NCBI RefSeq assembly: GCF_000826185.2 | Contig: NZ_LN648873.1 | Coordinates: forward strand, 515,282 to 579,281 | DNA: 64,000 nucleotides | Source: Microbacterium gorillae | Lineage (GTDB): Bacteria > Actinomycetota > Actinomycetes > Actinomycetales > Microbacteriaceae | Direction of reading: 5' to 3' | Notes under the pieces: generated by a model | The model's input: only the letters and a program-made list of their open reading frames with translations | What the model was told of the DNA's origin: nothing | Databases searched by the model: none | Position numbers and translations under genes: made by a program | In this document: piece after piece, positions 7,746 through 17,253 of the stretch | How positions within the stretch are numbered: the first letter of the stretch is position 1 | Layout of the letters: every line of letters begins with the position of its first letter

Positions 7746-9705
7746 GCTGATTCCTCGCTCTCGGCAGCAAGTGCCAGTTCAGCGACCTGCTGGTCGCGGC
7801 GGACGTGCTCTCCGACGGTGGTGGTGACGGTCACCGTTCCCGTGGCGGGCGCGGTGACGACGTGCTCCATCTTCATCGCCTCGATCGTGACGAGACGGGT
7901 TCCGGCCGCCACGGTGTCACCGTCGGCGACGTGAACGGCGACGACGGTGCCCGGCATCGGCGCGCGCACGGTGGGATCGACGGCGCCGTCCGGACGCGCC
8001 GCGGCGGCGCGCCGTCGATCGGCGGCATCGCGACGCGTGATCGGCTGCAGCGGCACGGTCTGGTCGGGTACGTGCACCCAGAGGAGGTCATCCTGCTCTT
8101 CGGCGAGCGCACCGGGAACGGCGATGGGGACGGCGGTGCGCACGGCGCTCTCGCCGGAGACGACGAAGGACTCCACGGGCAGCTGCGGTCCGGCGTTCAG
8201 ACGCCAACCGGGCAGCGAGGTCCACGCGCCGCAGAGCACCGGCGGCCCGGGATGGTTCGCCGCCTCTGCGAGGGAGACGTACCGTGCACGCTGCGTCGCT
8301 CCCGCAGCGTAGGCCGCGGCGGCACCCAGGACCTCCGGCGACGGTTCCGGATCCGTGTACGGCAGGAGCGTGTCGATCAGGCCCGTGTCCATGTCGCCGG
8401 CCCGGACGCGGGGATCGTCGACGAGCGTGGCGAGGAAGCCGAGGTTCGTGTCCACCCCGAACACGACCGTGTCGCCGAGGGCGCGACGCAGGCGGTCCAG
8501 CGCCTCGTCGCGATCGACGCCCGTGGCGATGACCTTGGCGATCATCGGATCGTAGTCGGCGGTGATCTCAGAGCCCGTCTCGATCGCGGAGTCAACGCGG
8601 ACGTCGGCAGCGGGACGCCACAGACCCACGATTCCGGTAGCCGGCAGGAACCCCCGCGCGGGCGACTCCGCGTAGACCCGAGCTTCGATCGAATGACCGG
8701 TGAGGGTGACGTCCTCCTGCGTGAAGGTCAGCGGTTCCCCCGCCGCGACGCGCAACTGCTGCTCCACGAGATCGAGACCGGTGACCTCCTCGGTGACCGG
8801 GTGCTCGACCTGCAGGCGGGTGTTCATCTCGATGAAGAAGAACTCGTCCGGCCGCTCGGCGGACACGAGGAACTCGACGGTGCCCGCACCGCGGTAGTCC
8901 ACGCTCGCGGCGGCCGCGCAGGCAGCCGCGCCGAGCCGTTCGCGCGTCGCCTGATCGATGGCGGGCGACGGAGCCTCCTCGATCACCTTCTGGTGGCGAC
9001 GCTGCAGCGTGCACTCGCGCTCGCCGAGGTGGACGACGTGCCCGTGCGCGTCCGCGAGCACCTGCACCTCGATGTGGCGGGGCGCCGTGATGAGCCGTTC
9101 CAGCAGCAGCGTGTCGTCGCCGAAGGATGCGGACGCGACGCGACGGGCGGTCGTCAGTGCGTCCGGCAGCTCCGCTGCGGACGACACGACCTGCATCCCT
9201 TTGCCACCACCGCCTGCAGAGGGCTTCACCAGCAGCGGGAGGCCGATGCGCCGAGCCTGGGTCGTGATCTCCTCGTCGCTCATCCCGGCCGCGCTGAAGC
9301 CGGGTACGACGGGGACGCCGTGCTCGGCGACGTGCTCCTTGGAGCGGATCTTGTCCCCCATCACCTCCAGTGCGCGCCGCCCGGGGCCGATGAACACGAT
9401 GCCCGCCGCGGCGCACGCCTCGGCGAACGCGGCGTTCTCGGACAGGAAGCCGTACCCGGGGTGGATGGCGTTCGCGCCCGTCCCTCGCGCGGCTGCGAGG
9501 ACCGCGTCGACGTTGAGGTACGACGCACTCGCGGCGGCCGGACCGATGCGGACGGCGAGGTCCGCCTCCCGCACGTGGGGCGCGTCCGCGTCCGCGTCGC
9601 TGTACACGGCGACGGAGCGGATGTCGAGGCGGCGGAGGGTGCGGATCACGCGGCGCGCGATCTCGCCGCGGTTGGCGATCAGGACGGTGTCGAAGTACAT
9701 GGTGG

Positions 9706-9709
<4 letters not shown>
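7742..9709 (-). CDS. accA1: Biotin-dependent acyl-CoA carboxylase alpha chain (biotin carboxylase plus BCCP), AccA1/methylcrotonyl-CoA carboxylase type
   Basis: 655 residues. The biotin carboxylase part starts at [20 protein letters not shown]; the ATP-grasp glycine loop is [12 protein letters not shown], with [25 protein letters not shown] following and [16 protein letters not shown] at the end of the domain near residue 350. A less conserved linker leads to the C-terminal biotinyl domain with EAMKMEH at 610-616, Lys 613 being the biotinylation site. It carboxylates biotin and passes the carboxyl to the beta chain at 9706-11310. Gene order with the CT subunit, dehydrogenase and lyase suggests 3-methylcrotonyl-CoA as substrate. 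GTG 9709 overlaps the previous stop (GTGA); ATG 9700 is possible. Confidence 0.92.
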
Positions 9710-11310
<1,601 letters not shown>

Positions 11311-11348
11311 GAGTCCTCATTGACGGGTGCGGATGTGCCGCAAGTTGG

Positions 11349-11364
11349 GTTATTGTTCGATAAC
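11349..11364. promoter_or_regulatory. Candidate TetR operator between accD1 and its divergent regulator
   Basis: GTTAT-N6-ATAAC, a perfect five-base inverted repeat over 16 bases, lies in the AT-richest part of the 84-base divergent interval. It is well placed to repress both directions. Only one copy is visible in the window, so the assignment rests on symmetry and position. Confidence 0.6.
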
Positions 11365-11394
11365 TGAAATACACGCTAGCGAGGGAGAGCGCGA

Positions 11395-11991
11395 ATGGCA
11401 AGGGCCGGCACCGAACGGGAACGCCTCCGCCTGGAGCGGCGCGGTGCGCTGCTGACCGCGGGGGCCGCACTGTTCGCGCGCGACGGCTTCGCCGCCGTGA
11501 CCACCGCCCAGCTCGGCGCGGCCGTCGGCGTCTCGGGACCGGCCGTCTACCGCCACTTCGAGAGCAAACAGGCCCTCCTGGCGGAGCTGCTGGTCGGGGT
11601 CAGCCGCGGACTCCGAGACGGCGGGACCGCCGTGCAGGCTGCCGGCGGCGCGCCCTCCGCGGTGCTGGCCGGACTCGTGGAATTCCATGTCGAGTTCGCC
11701 CTGTCCTCCGCGGATGTGATCCGGGTGCAGGACCGGGACCTCAGCGAGCTCGCCCCGGACGATCGCGCCAGAGTGCGCCGTCTGCAGCGGGAGTACGCCG
11801 AGCTCTGGGTCGCCACTCTCGGCGCGGTCCTGCCGACGGTCGGGGAGGACGAGCGGCGCCTGCGCGTGCACGCCGTGTTCGGACTGATCAACTCGACGCC
11901 GCACAGCGTGCGCCGGGCGAGCGGGGTCTCCCCGGCCGCCCTGCGCACCACGCTGGTCACGCTCGCCCTCGCGGCCCTCACCGCGGTGTGA
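11395..11991 (+). CDS. TetR-family regulator of the leucine/branched-chain acyl-CoA operon
   Basis: 198 residues. The N-terminal TetR helix-turn-helix is RRGALLTAGAALFARDGFAAVTTAQLGAAVGVSGPAVYRHFESKQALLAELL; the rest is a ligand-binding helical domain with no clear signature. It is divergent from accD1, as Rv2506 (BkaR) is from the orthologous operon of M. tuberculosis, where it represses branched-chain keto-acid genes. The likely effector is an acyl-CoA of the pathway; this is inference. The ATG is preceded by GAGGGAGAG. It converges with bkdC. Confidence 0.88.
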   Translation: MARAGTERERLRLERRGALLTAGAALFARDGFAAVTTAQLGAAVGVSGPAVYRHFESKQALLAELLVGVSRGLRDGGTAVQAAGGAPSAVLAGLVEFHVEFALSSADVIRVQDRDLSELAPDDRARVRRLQREYAELWVATLGAVLPTVGEDERRLRVHAVFGLINSTPHSVRRASGVSPAALRTTLVTLALAALTAV

Positions 11992-11999
11992 CAGAGCCC

Positions 12000-12021
12000 C
12001 CGCCGGTCCTCGAGCCGGCGG
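12000..12021. terminator. Hairpin between convergent TetR and bkdC genes
   Basis: CCGCCGG, an eight-base loop, and CCGGCGG form a seven-base GC stem directly after the TetR stop and before the bkdC stop at 12037. There is no T-tract, so it is a weak bidirectional terminator candidate. Confidence 0.4.
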
Positions 12022-12036
12022 AGTGCTCGTCCGGAG

Positions 12037-13614
12037 TCACGAGAACAGCATCGCCCGGCCGGGATCGGACAGCACCGCGGCCACGTCGACGAGGAAGCGC
12101 GCACCCTGCTCCCCGTCCACCAGGCGATGGTCGAAGGACAGGCTGAGCGTCATCACATCCCGCAACGCGATCTCACCCTGGTGCTCCCACGGCCGCTTCT
12201 GCACCGCGCCGACGGCCATGATCGCCGCTTCCCCGGGGTTGATGATCGGGGTGCCGGCCTCGATCCCGAACGTGCCGATGTTCGACAGTGAGAACGTCCC
12301 TCCGCTCATCGCGGCCGGCGTCGTCCGACCGGCACGTGCGGTCTCAGCGAGGTCGCGGATGCGGTCGGACAGATCACCGAGGTTCAGCAGGTCCGCGTCG
12401 CGGATGTTGGGCACGACGAGGCCCCGCGGGGTTGCGGCGGCGATCCCGAGGTGCACGTAGTCCGGCTGCACGATCTCCGCCGCCGCCTCATCCCAACGGG
12501 AGTTCAACGTCGGGTTGCGGCGCAGCGCGAGGCACGCGGCCTTGGCGACGACCGCGAACACGCCGATACGGCGTTCCGCGAGCGTGCGATCCGCCCGCAG
12601 CCGCGCCACGAGTTCGGTGGTCGCGGTGACGTCCACCGTGTGGAAGGTGGTGACGTGCGGCGCCGTGAATGCGCTCGAGACCATGGCCGCAGCCGTCGCC
12701 TTGCGCACACCCTTGATCGGCGTGCGGGACTCGCCGCGAGCGGGGGTGTCACTGCTGACCGGTGCGGGCACGGACGCGGTCACGGGTTCGGCGAACGCAT
12801 GCTCCTGAGCGGCGTGGACGTCCTCGCGCGTGATCAGACCGTCCGGTCCGGTGCCGGTCAGCGACGCCAGGTCGATGCCGAGATCGCGGGCCAGCTTGCG
12901 CACCGGGGGCGTGGACCGCGGCCGGTCGCCCTGGACCGGCGTCGGTGCCGGCACCGGAGCGACGGCGACCGCTGCGGGGGCGGGCGCCGAGGCAGCCGGG
13001 GCGGCGTGCGCGCGAGCGCGTCGGGCGGGCCGGGAGCGTGAGGTCGGGGCGGCGCCGTAGCCGACGAGGTTCGGCGGCACCACTTCCTCCTCCTCGGCGA
13101 CGGCGGTCGGCGCCTCCGCGGCGGGGGTCGGGGCCTCTCCGGGGTCGGACGGGGTCAGGACGGGCCCCGCCCCCCCCGCTGGTCCGGCCTCGCCGTGCCG
13201 CGCCGGGACGGCGCCGGCGGGCGGGGGGGGCCGGGCCCCGACCGGCCTCCCCCCCGCGCCTCGGGCGGGCCGGGAGCGTGAGGTCGGGGCGGCGCCGTAG
13301 CCGACGAGGTTCGGCGGCACCACTTCCTCCTCCTCGGCGACGGCGGTCGGCGCCTCCGCGGCGGGTGTCGGGTCCTCTCCGGTGTCGAACGTGATCAGGA
13401 CGGACCCGACCTCGACCGTTGATCCGGCTTCGCCGTGCAGCGCCGTGACGACGCCGGCGTGCGGTGAGGGCAGGTCCACGACGGCCTTCGCCGTCTCGAC
13501 CTCCGCGATCGGCTGGTTCACCGTCACGGTGTCCCCGACGGCGACGTACCACTGGATGAGTTCGGCTTCGGGAAGACCTTCGCCGAGGTCCGGCAGGTGG
13601 AAATCGGTGCTCAC
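12037..13614 (-). CDS. bkdC: Branched-chain 2-oxoacid dehydrogenase E2 (dihydrolipoamide acyltransferase), with an in-frame anomalous insertion
   Basis: 525 residues as written. The lipoyl domain is at residues 1-80 with lipoyl-Lys 43 in VETAKAVVDLPSP. A peripheral-subunit-binding domain (PPVRKLARDLGIDLASLTGTGPDG) and the catalytic acyltransferase domain follow, ending with the active-site LSFDHRLVDGEQGARF. It transfers acyl groups from the E1 lipoyl-bound intermediate to CoA. Between the lipoyl domain and the binding domain, 80 residues are a degraded in-frame copy of the second half of the lipoyl domain plus linker, lacking the lipoyl lysine (see the repeat entry). Without that copy the protein would be 445 residues, a normal E2 length. 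It is last in the bkdABC operon; its ATG overlaps the bkdB stop. Confidence 0.88.
   Translation of the reverse strand: MSTDFHLPDLGEGLPEAELIQWYVAVGDTVTVNQPIAEVETAKAVVDLPSPHAGVVTALHGEAGSTVEVGSVLITFDTGEDPTPAAEAPTAVAEEEEVVPPNLVGYGAAPTSRSRPARGAGGRPVGARPPPPAGAVPARHGEAGPAGGAGPVLTPSDPGEAPTPAAEAPTAVAEEEEVVPPNLVGYGAAPTSRSRPARRARAHAAPAASAPAPAAVAVAPVPAPTPVQGDRPRSTPPVRKLARDLGIDLASLTGTGPDGLITREDVHAAQEHAFAEPVTASVPAPVSSDTPARGESRTPIKGVRKATAAAMVSSAFTAPHVTTFHTVDVTATTELVARLRADRTLAERRIGVFAVVAKAACLALRRNPTLNSRWDEAAAEIVQPDYVHLGIAAATPRGLVVPNIRDADLLNLGDLSDRIRDLAETARAGRTTPAAMSGGTFSLSNIGTFGIEAGTPIINPGEAAIMAVGAVQKRPWEHQGEIALRDVMTLSLSFDHRLVDGEQGARFLVDVAAVLSDPGRAMLFS
13021..13500. repeat. 240-base tandem direct repeat inside bkdC, one copy degraded only toward G/C
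   Basis: Units 13021-13260 and 13261-13500 align without gaps. The first 105 bases are identical. Across the remaining 135 bases I count 32 mismatches, growing denser toward 13260; at every mismatch the first unit has G or C (26 replace A or T, 6 are G/C swaps), producing runs such as seven Cs and eight Gs. The second unit encodes the normal lipoyl-domain and linker sequence. The pattern resembles a low-quality read end built into the consensus rather than evolution. The length is a multiple of three, so the frame survives. Confidence 0.9.
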
Positions 13615-14618
13615 AGCTGCACCCCCGAGAGACTGTTGGGGCGACCGAGCGCGCGGTCCACGCCGTCCAGGATGCGATCGAGGTCCGGGATGTGGAACTT
13701 CTCCAGCTTCGACGGCGGGTACGGGATGTCGTGTCCGGTGACGCGCACCGGGGCGGATTCGAGGTACTCGAAGTCGCGCTCGGTCACGCTCGCGATGATC
13801 TCCGCTGCGACGCCCGCCTCCCGGGCGGCCTCATGCGTCACGACGAGGCGACCGGTGCGCCGGACCGACGCATCGATCGTCGGGTAGTCCACCGGCGAGA
13901 GCGAACGCAGGTCGATGACCTCGATGGACACGCCCTCATCCTCGGCTGCGGTGGCGGCATCCAGCGCGGTCTTCACCTGGGCGCCGTAGGTCACCAGCGT
14001 GACATCGGTGCCGGGACGGGCGACGCGCGCGAGTCCCATCGGCGGGGCGTCGGCGAGGTTGGTCGTATCGACCTCACCCTTGGTGTGGTACAGACGCTTG
14101 GGCTCGAGGAAGACGACCGGATCGTCGGACGCGATCGCCTGCTGCAGCACGGTGTACGCGTCCTGCGGGTTCGATACCGCGACCACACGCAATCCGGAGG
14201 TGTGCACGAAGTAGGCCTCGGGAGATTCGGAGTGGTGCTCGGCGGCCCCCACTCCCCCGGCCCACGGAATGCGGATCGTGATCGGCATCTTCACCGCGCC
14301 GAGCGTGCGGTAGTGCAGCTTGGCGACCTGGCAGACGATCTGGTCGAACGCCGGGTACATGAACCCGTCGAACTGGATCTCGACCACCGGGCGATACCCA
14401 CGGAAGGCCAGCCCGACCGCGGTGCCCATGATGCCGGCCTCGGCCAGCGGTGAATCCAGCACTCGGTCCGGACCGAACGTGTCCAGCAGACCGTCGGTGA
14501 TGCGGAACACGCCGCCCAGGCGGCCGACGTCCTCACCCATCACCAGGACCTTCTCGTCCCGCTGCATGCTCTCGTGCAGTGCGGTGTTCAGGGCGGAGCC
14601 CATGGTCATCATCGTCAT
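13611..14618 (-). CDS. bkdB: Branched-chain 2-oxoacid dehydrogenase E1 beta subunit
   Basis: 335 residues. Family features are LVMGEDVGRLGGVFRIT near the N-terminus, PLAEAGIMGTAVGLAFRGYRPVVEIQF, and the C-terminal transketolase segment SVRRTGRLVVTHEAAREAGVAAEI. Together with E1 alpha it forms the thiamine-diphosphate heterotetramer that decarboxylates 2-oxo acids from leucine, isoleucine and valine. The start is ATG 14618 with GGAGG six bases upstream, overlapping the end region of bkdA; upstream open frame beyond this point is antisense-like filler. ATG codons at 14612, 14609 and 14603 follow in frame and are weaker choices. Confidence 0.92.
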   Translation of the reverse strand: MTMMTMGSALNTALHESMQRDEKVLVMGEDVGRLGGVFRITDGLLDTFGPDRVLDSPLAEAGIMGTAVGLAFRGYRPVVEIQFDGFMYPAFDQIVCQVAKLHYRTLGAVKMPITIRIPWAGGVGAAEHHSESPEAYFVHTSGLRVVAVSNPQDAYTVLQQAIASDDPVVFLEPKRLYHTKGEVDTTNLADAPPMGLARVARPGTDVTLVTYGAQVKTALDAATAAEDEGVSIEVIDLRSLSPVDYPTIDASVRRTGRLVVTHEAAREAGVAAEIIASVTERDFEYLESAPVRVTGHDIPYPPSKLEKFHIPDLDRILDGVDRALGRPNSLSGVQL

Positions 14619-14619
14619 C

Positions 14620-15732
14620 TCACGCCTCCGTCTCGAAGCCGGCGAGGTAGGCGGCGAATTCGGCCTTCTGACGCTCGAGACCACTGTGCGGTTCGGCGTA
14701 GACGTGGTCGAAGACCTCCATCGCCCCGCGGGGCTTCATGTTCAGCACGGCGCCGCGCATCTGGGCCCCGACCTCATCGGAGTCCAGGGCCACGGTCGCG
14801 GCGAATGCGTCGAATTCCGGATCGATGTCCCGCAGGTGAGCGGCGAGGCGGTCGATCGGGTCCTTGCGGCGCCAGTCCTCCAGCTCGTCCGCGTCGCGGT
14901 AGCGGGTGGGATCGTCGGAGGTGGTGTGCGGGCCCATCCGGTAGGTCACCGCTTCGAGGAACACCGGCCCCTCGGTGCGGGCGTGATCGGCGGCCCAGCG
15001 CATCGCGGCGAGGCACGCGAGGACGTCGTTGCCGTCCACGCGCATGGCGGCCAGGCCGAAGCCGGGTGCCCGGCCGGCGATCGGCGCGGAAGCCTGCACA
15101 CCGACGGGCTCGGAGATCGCCCACTGGTTGTTCTGGCACACGAACACGACCGGAGCGTTGTAGGAGGCGGCGAAGACCATCGCCTCGTTCACATCTCCCT
15201 GGCTCGTCGCGCCGTCACCGAAGTACGCCACGGCGATGTCGTCCGCACCGTCGCGACGGATGCCCATGGCGTAGCCGACCGCGTGCAACGACTGCGCGCC
15301 GATGATGATCTGCATGGTCGCGGTGTTGATCGCATACGGGTCGTAGGACGAGTTCTTCTCGCCGCGCCACGTGTTCGCGATGTCTTCGATGGTGGCGCCC
15401 CGCGTGCGGACCACGCCGATCTCGCGGTAGCTGGGGAACACGAAATCGCTCGGGCGCAGGGCTCGGGCGGTGCCGATCTGGGCGGCCTCCTGTCCGAGGC
15501 TCGGAGCCCAGAGGCCGAGCTGTCCCTGGCGCTGCAGGGAGAAGCCCTCGGTGTCGATGCGGCGCTGCAGGACCATGTCCCGATACAGCCCGCGAAGTTC
15601 GGTGACGGACACGTCCGCGACCCAGGCATCCAGCAGGGGATCGGACACGCGTGTGCCGTCGGGGCGGATCAGGCGCGCGACATCGTCAAGTCGCTCATCC
15701 GTGTCGTCCGCGGGGGTGAGGGTGTACACCAT
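14620..15732 (-). CDS. bkdA: Branched-chain 2-oxoacid dehydrogenase E1 alpha subunit
   Basis: 370 residues. The thiamine-diphosphate motif is GDGATSQGDVNEAMVFAASYNAPVVFVCQNNQWA, the phosphorylation-loop region YRMGPHTTSDDPTRYRD is conserved, and GLWAPSLGQEAAQIG marks the E1 alpha N-terminal region. This oxoacid-type alpha (MVLQRRIDTEGFSLQRQGQLGLW) is the branched-chain and not the pyruvate form. ATG 15732 follows AGGAGG at a seven-base spacing. It heads the bkdABC operon, divergent from an Lrp/AsnC gene. The enzyme feeds isovaleryl-CoA, isobutyryl-CoA and 2-methylbutyryl-CoA to the acyl-CoA operon at 5298-11310. Confidence 0.92.
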   Translation of the reverse strand: MVYTLTPADDTDERLDDVARLIRPDGTRVSDPLLDAWVADVSVTELRGLYRDMVLQRRIDTEGFSLQRQGQLGLWAPSLGQEAAQIGTARALRPSDFVFPSYREIGVVRTRGATIEDIANTWRGEKNSSYDPYAINTATMQIIIGAQSLHAVGYAMGIRRDGADDIAVAYFGDGATSQGDVNEAMVFAASYNAPVVFVCQNNQWAISEPVGVQASAPIAGRAPGFGLAAMRVDGNDVLACLAAMRWAADHARTEGPVFLEAVTYRMGPHTTSDDPTRYRDADELEDWRRKDPIDRLAAHLRDIDPEFDAFAATVALDSDEVGAQMRGAVLNMKPRGAMEVFDHVYAEPHSGLERQKAEFAAYLAGFETEA

Positions 15733-15847
15733 CGTCAGGCCTCCTGAAGCGTTCGCCCTTGTGGGGCTCCAGCGTCGACCGGCACCTTCGCCGGATTGCT
15801 TCCGAGCGTAGACGCGCTCGTCAGGACGCTCAAGCATCCTCCGTCAC

Positions 15848-15868
15848 ACTGAGCACTATGCGTTCAGT
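15848..15868. promoter_or_regulatory. Weak inverted repeat in the bkdA/lrp divergent interval
   Basis: ACTGA-N11-TCAGT is a perfect five-base inverted repeat between bkdA and the Lrp gene. Lrp proteins bind imperfect palindromes of about this size. Five-base arms are easily found by chance, so the call is tentative. Confidence 0.25.
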
Positions 15869-15886
15869 CACCGGTCGATGGCCTGC

Positions 15887-15892
15887 TAATCT
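15887..15892 (+). promoter_or_regulatory. -10 element (TAATCT) of the Lrp/AsnC gene
   Basis: TAATCT ends nine bases before ATG 15901, so the transcript would have no leader or about two bases. No ribosome binding site lies in the gap. Confidence 0.5.
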
Positions 15893-15900
15893 TGCGCACT

Positions 15901-16374
15901 ATGACGCCCCTCGATCGGACCGATCTCGACCTCCTGACCGCGCTCGCCGCTGAGCCGCGCGCCACCGTGGTCGCGTTGGCCGAGCGACTCGGTCTGTCCC
16001 GCAACACCGTGCAGGCGCGGATGGCGCGGCTGGAGAAGGCGGGCGTCTTCCTCTCCTTTGAGCGTGCCCTCGCTCCGTCCGCATTCGGCTTTCCGCTGGA
16101 GGCCGTGATCAGCGTGGGTCTGCGGCAGAGTGACCTCCCCCGCATCATCGCGGAGATCGCCCGTATTCCGGAGGTGGTGCAGGCGCACGGACTCAGCGGA
16201 CAGGTGGATCTGCTGGTGCGCGTCGCGTGCCGAGACGCGCGTCACCTGTTCGACACGGATGCTCGGATCCTGGCGATCGAGGGTGTGGAACGGACCGAGA
16301 CGTCCCTGGTGATGGGCGAGGTCATTCCGTTCCGCATCGGCGGACTGATGGAGATCGCGCGCCGCGATCTCTGA
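15901..16374 (+). CDS. Lrp/AsnC-family transcriptional regulator
   Basis: 157 residues. The N-terminal winged helix-turn-helix reads LDRTDLDLLTALAAEPRATVVALAERLGLSRNTVQARMARLEKAGV; the C-terminal RAM/AsnC ligand domain includes EVVQAHGLSGQVDLLVRVACRD and ends IPFRIGGLMEIARRDL. Such proteins sense amino acids. Being divergent from bkdABC, it probably acts like BkdR, activating branched-chain oxoacid dehydrogenase in response to leucine, isoleucine or valine. That role is inferred from position. The start is set by the -10 spacing and the usual family N-terminus. Confidence 0.88.
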   Translation: MTPLDRTDLDLLTALAAEPRATVVALAERLGLSRNTVQARMARLEKAGVFLSFERALAPSAFGFPLEAVISVGLRQSDLPRIIAEIARIPEVVQAHGLSGQVDLLVRVACRDARHLFDTDARILAIEGVERTETSLVMGEVIPFRIGGLMEIARRDL

Positions 16375-16380
16375 TCCATC

Positions 16381-17253
16381 TCAGTCCAGGAACTCCGTGA
16401 TCGCGGCGGCCGCCGCCTGCGGCGTCTCGTAATGAATGAGGTGCCCGACGTCGGGGATCTCCACCAACCGGGCATCAGGGAACATCGTCACGAGCACGCG
16501 CTCCGCCTCGATGGGCGTGATGTCATCCTTCTGCGCGGCCACCAGGAGGGTCGGGACCGTGATGCGCGGTGCGGACGCTCGCACGTCATGGGACACGGAC
16601 GTGACGAATGCGTCGTGCAGCTGTGATCGGTCCGCGAACTCCGAGAAGTGCCGGTCGTGCTGATCGTGGATGAACTCGCGCAGCGCGCGATCCGTGGTCT
16701 TGGCCATCGTGATGCTCATCACGCGGACGATGACGCGGCTGCGCAGCAGCCAGGTGCCGATGCGCCGGGGCAGGCGTGCGCCGGCCCAGTAGTAGAACAC
16801 CGCCAGCCGCGTCATGATGCCACGGGGCCCCTCCAGGGCCGGTGCGCCGATCGGGTTGATCAGGATCAGACGCGGCGTGGGCAGTCCCCCGGCCACCGCT
16901 GCGGCGGCGACGATCGAGCCGAACGAGTGTCCCAGGATGACGGCGCCCGGCGCCACCGCGCCGGCGAAGGCGTCCAACCAGTCCACGTAGGCGGTCAGGT
17001 CATGCGTCCGGTTCGGCAGGGGCGGCGTCTCGCCGAAACCCGGCAGGTCAGGTGCGATGAAACGAACGTGGGGCAACTGCGCGAACACCGGCTCCAGTCC
17101 GTGGTGCGTGCCGCGGAAACCGTGCACCACCACGATCGTGGTGGCGGCGTCCTCGGGCCCGTACACCCAGTAGGCCGTGGTGCCGCCGGCCGCGCTCACC
17201 TCGGCCCGCCGGACCGGGAGGCGCGACAGCTGGGCGGCATACGGCGAGGTCAT
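16381..17253 (-). CDS. Alpha/beta-hydrolase fold protein
   Basis: 290 residues. The oxyanion-region HG is in TTIVVVHGFRGTHHGLEPVF, the nucleophile elbow is GHSFGS (about residue 108), the acid is in AAQKDDITPIE and the catalytic His in VGHLIHYETP near the C-terminus, so the triad is complete. A lid of about 100 residues lies between. The specific ester, lactone or other substrate cannot be told. It shares an ATGA overlap with the upstream MDR oxidoreductase gene, so the two form an operon. It converges with the Lrp gene, six bases apart. Confidence 0.85.
   Translation of the reverse strand: MTSPYAAQLSRLPVRRAEVSAAGGTTAYWVYGPEDAATTIVVVHGFRGTHHGLEPVFAQLPHVRFIAPDLPGFGETPPLPNRTHDLTAYVDWLDAFAGAVAPGAVILGHSFGSIVAAAAVAGGLPTPRLILINPIGAPALEGPRGIMTRLAVFYYWAGARLPRRIGTWLLRSRVIVRVMSITMAKTTDRALREFIHDQHDRHFSEFADRSQLHDAFVTSVSHDVRASAPRITVPTLLVAAQKDDITPIEAERVLVTMFPDARLVEIPDVGHLIHYETPQAAAAAITEFLD

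Noticed and set aside
12945..13394. An Arg/Pro/Gly-rich open frame on the plus strand within bkdC
   Set aside because: It is the antisense of the GC-rich repeated linker and has the composition expected of a high-GC shadow frame.
13021..13500. Second lipoyl domain in the E2 protein
   Set aside because: The extra segment covers only the latter half of a lipoyl domain, has lost the lipoyl lysine and shows one-sided G/C decay, so it is not a functional second domain.
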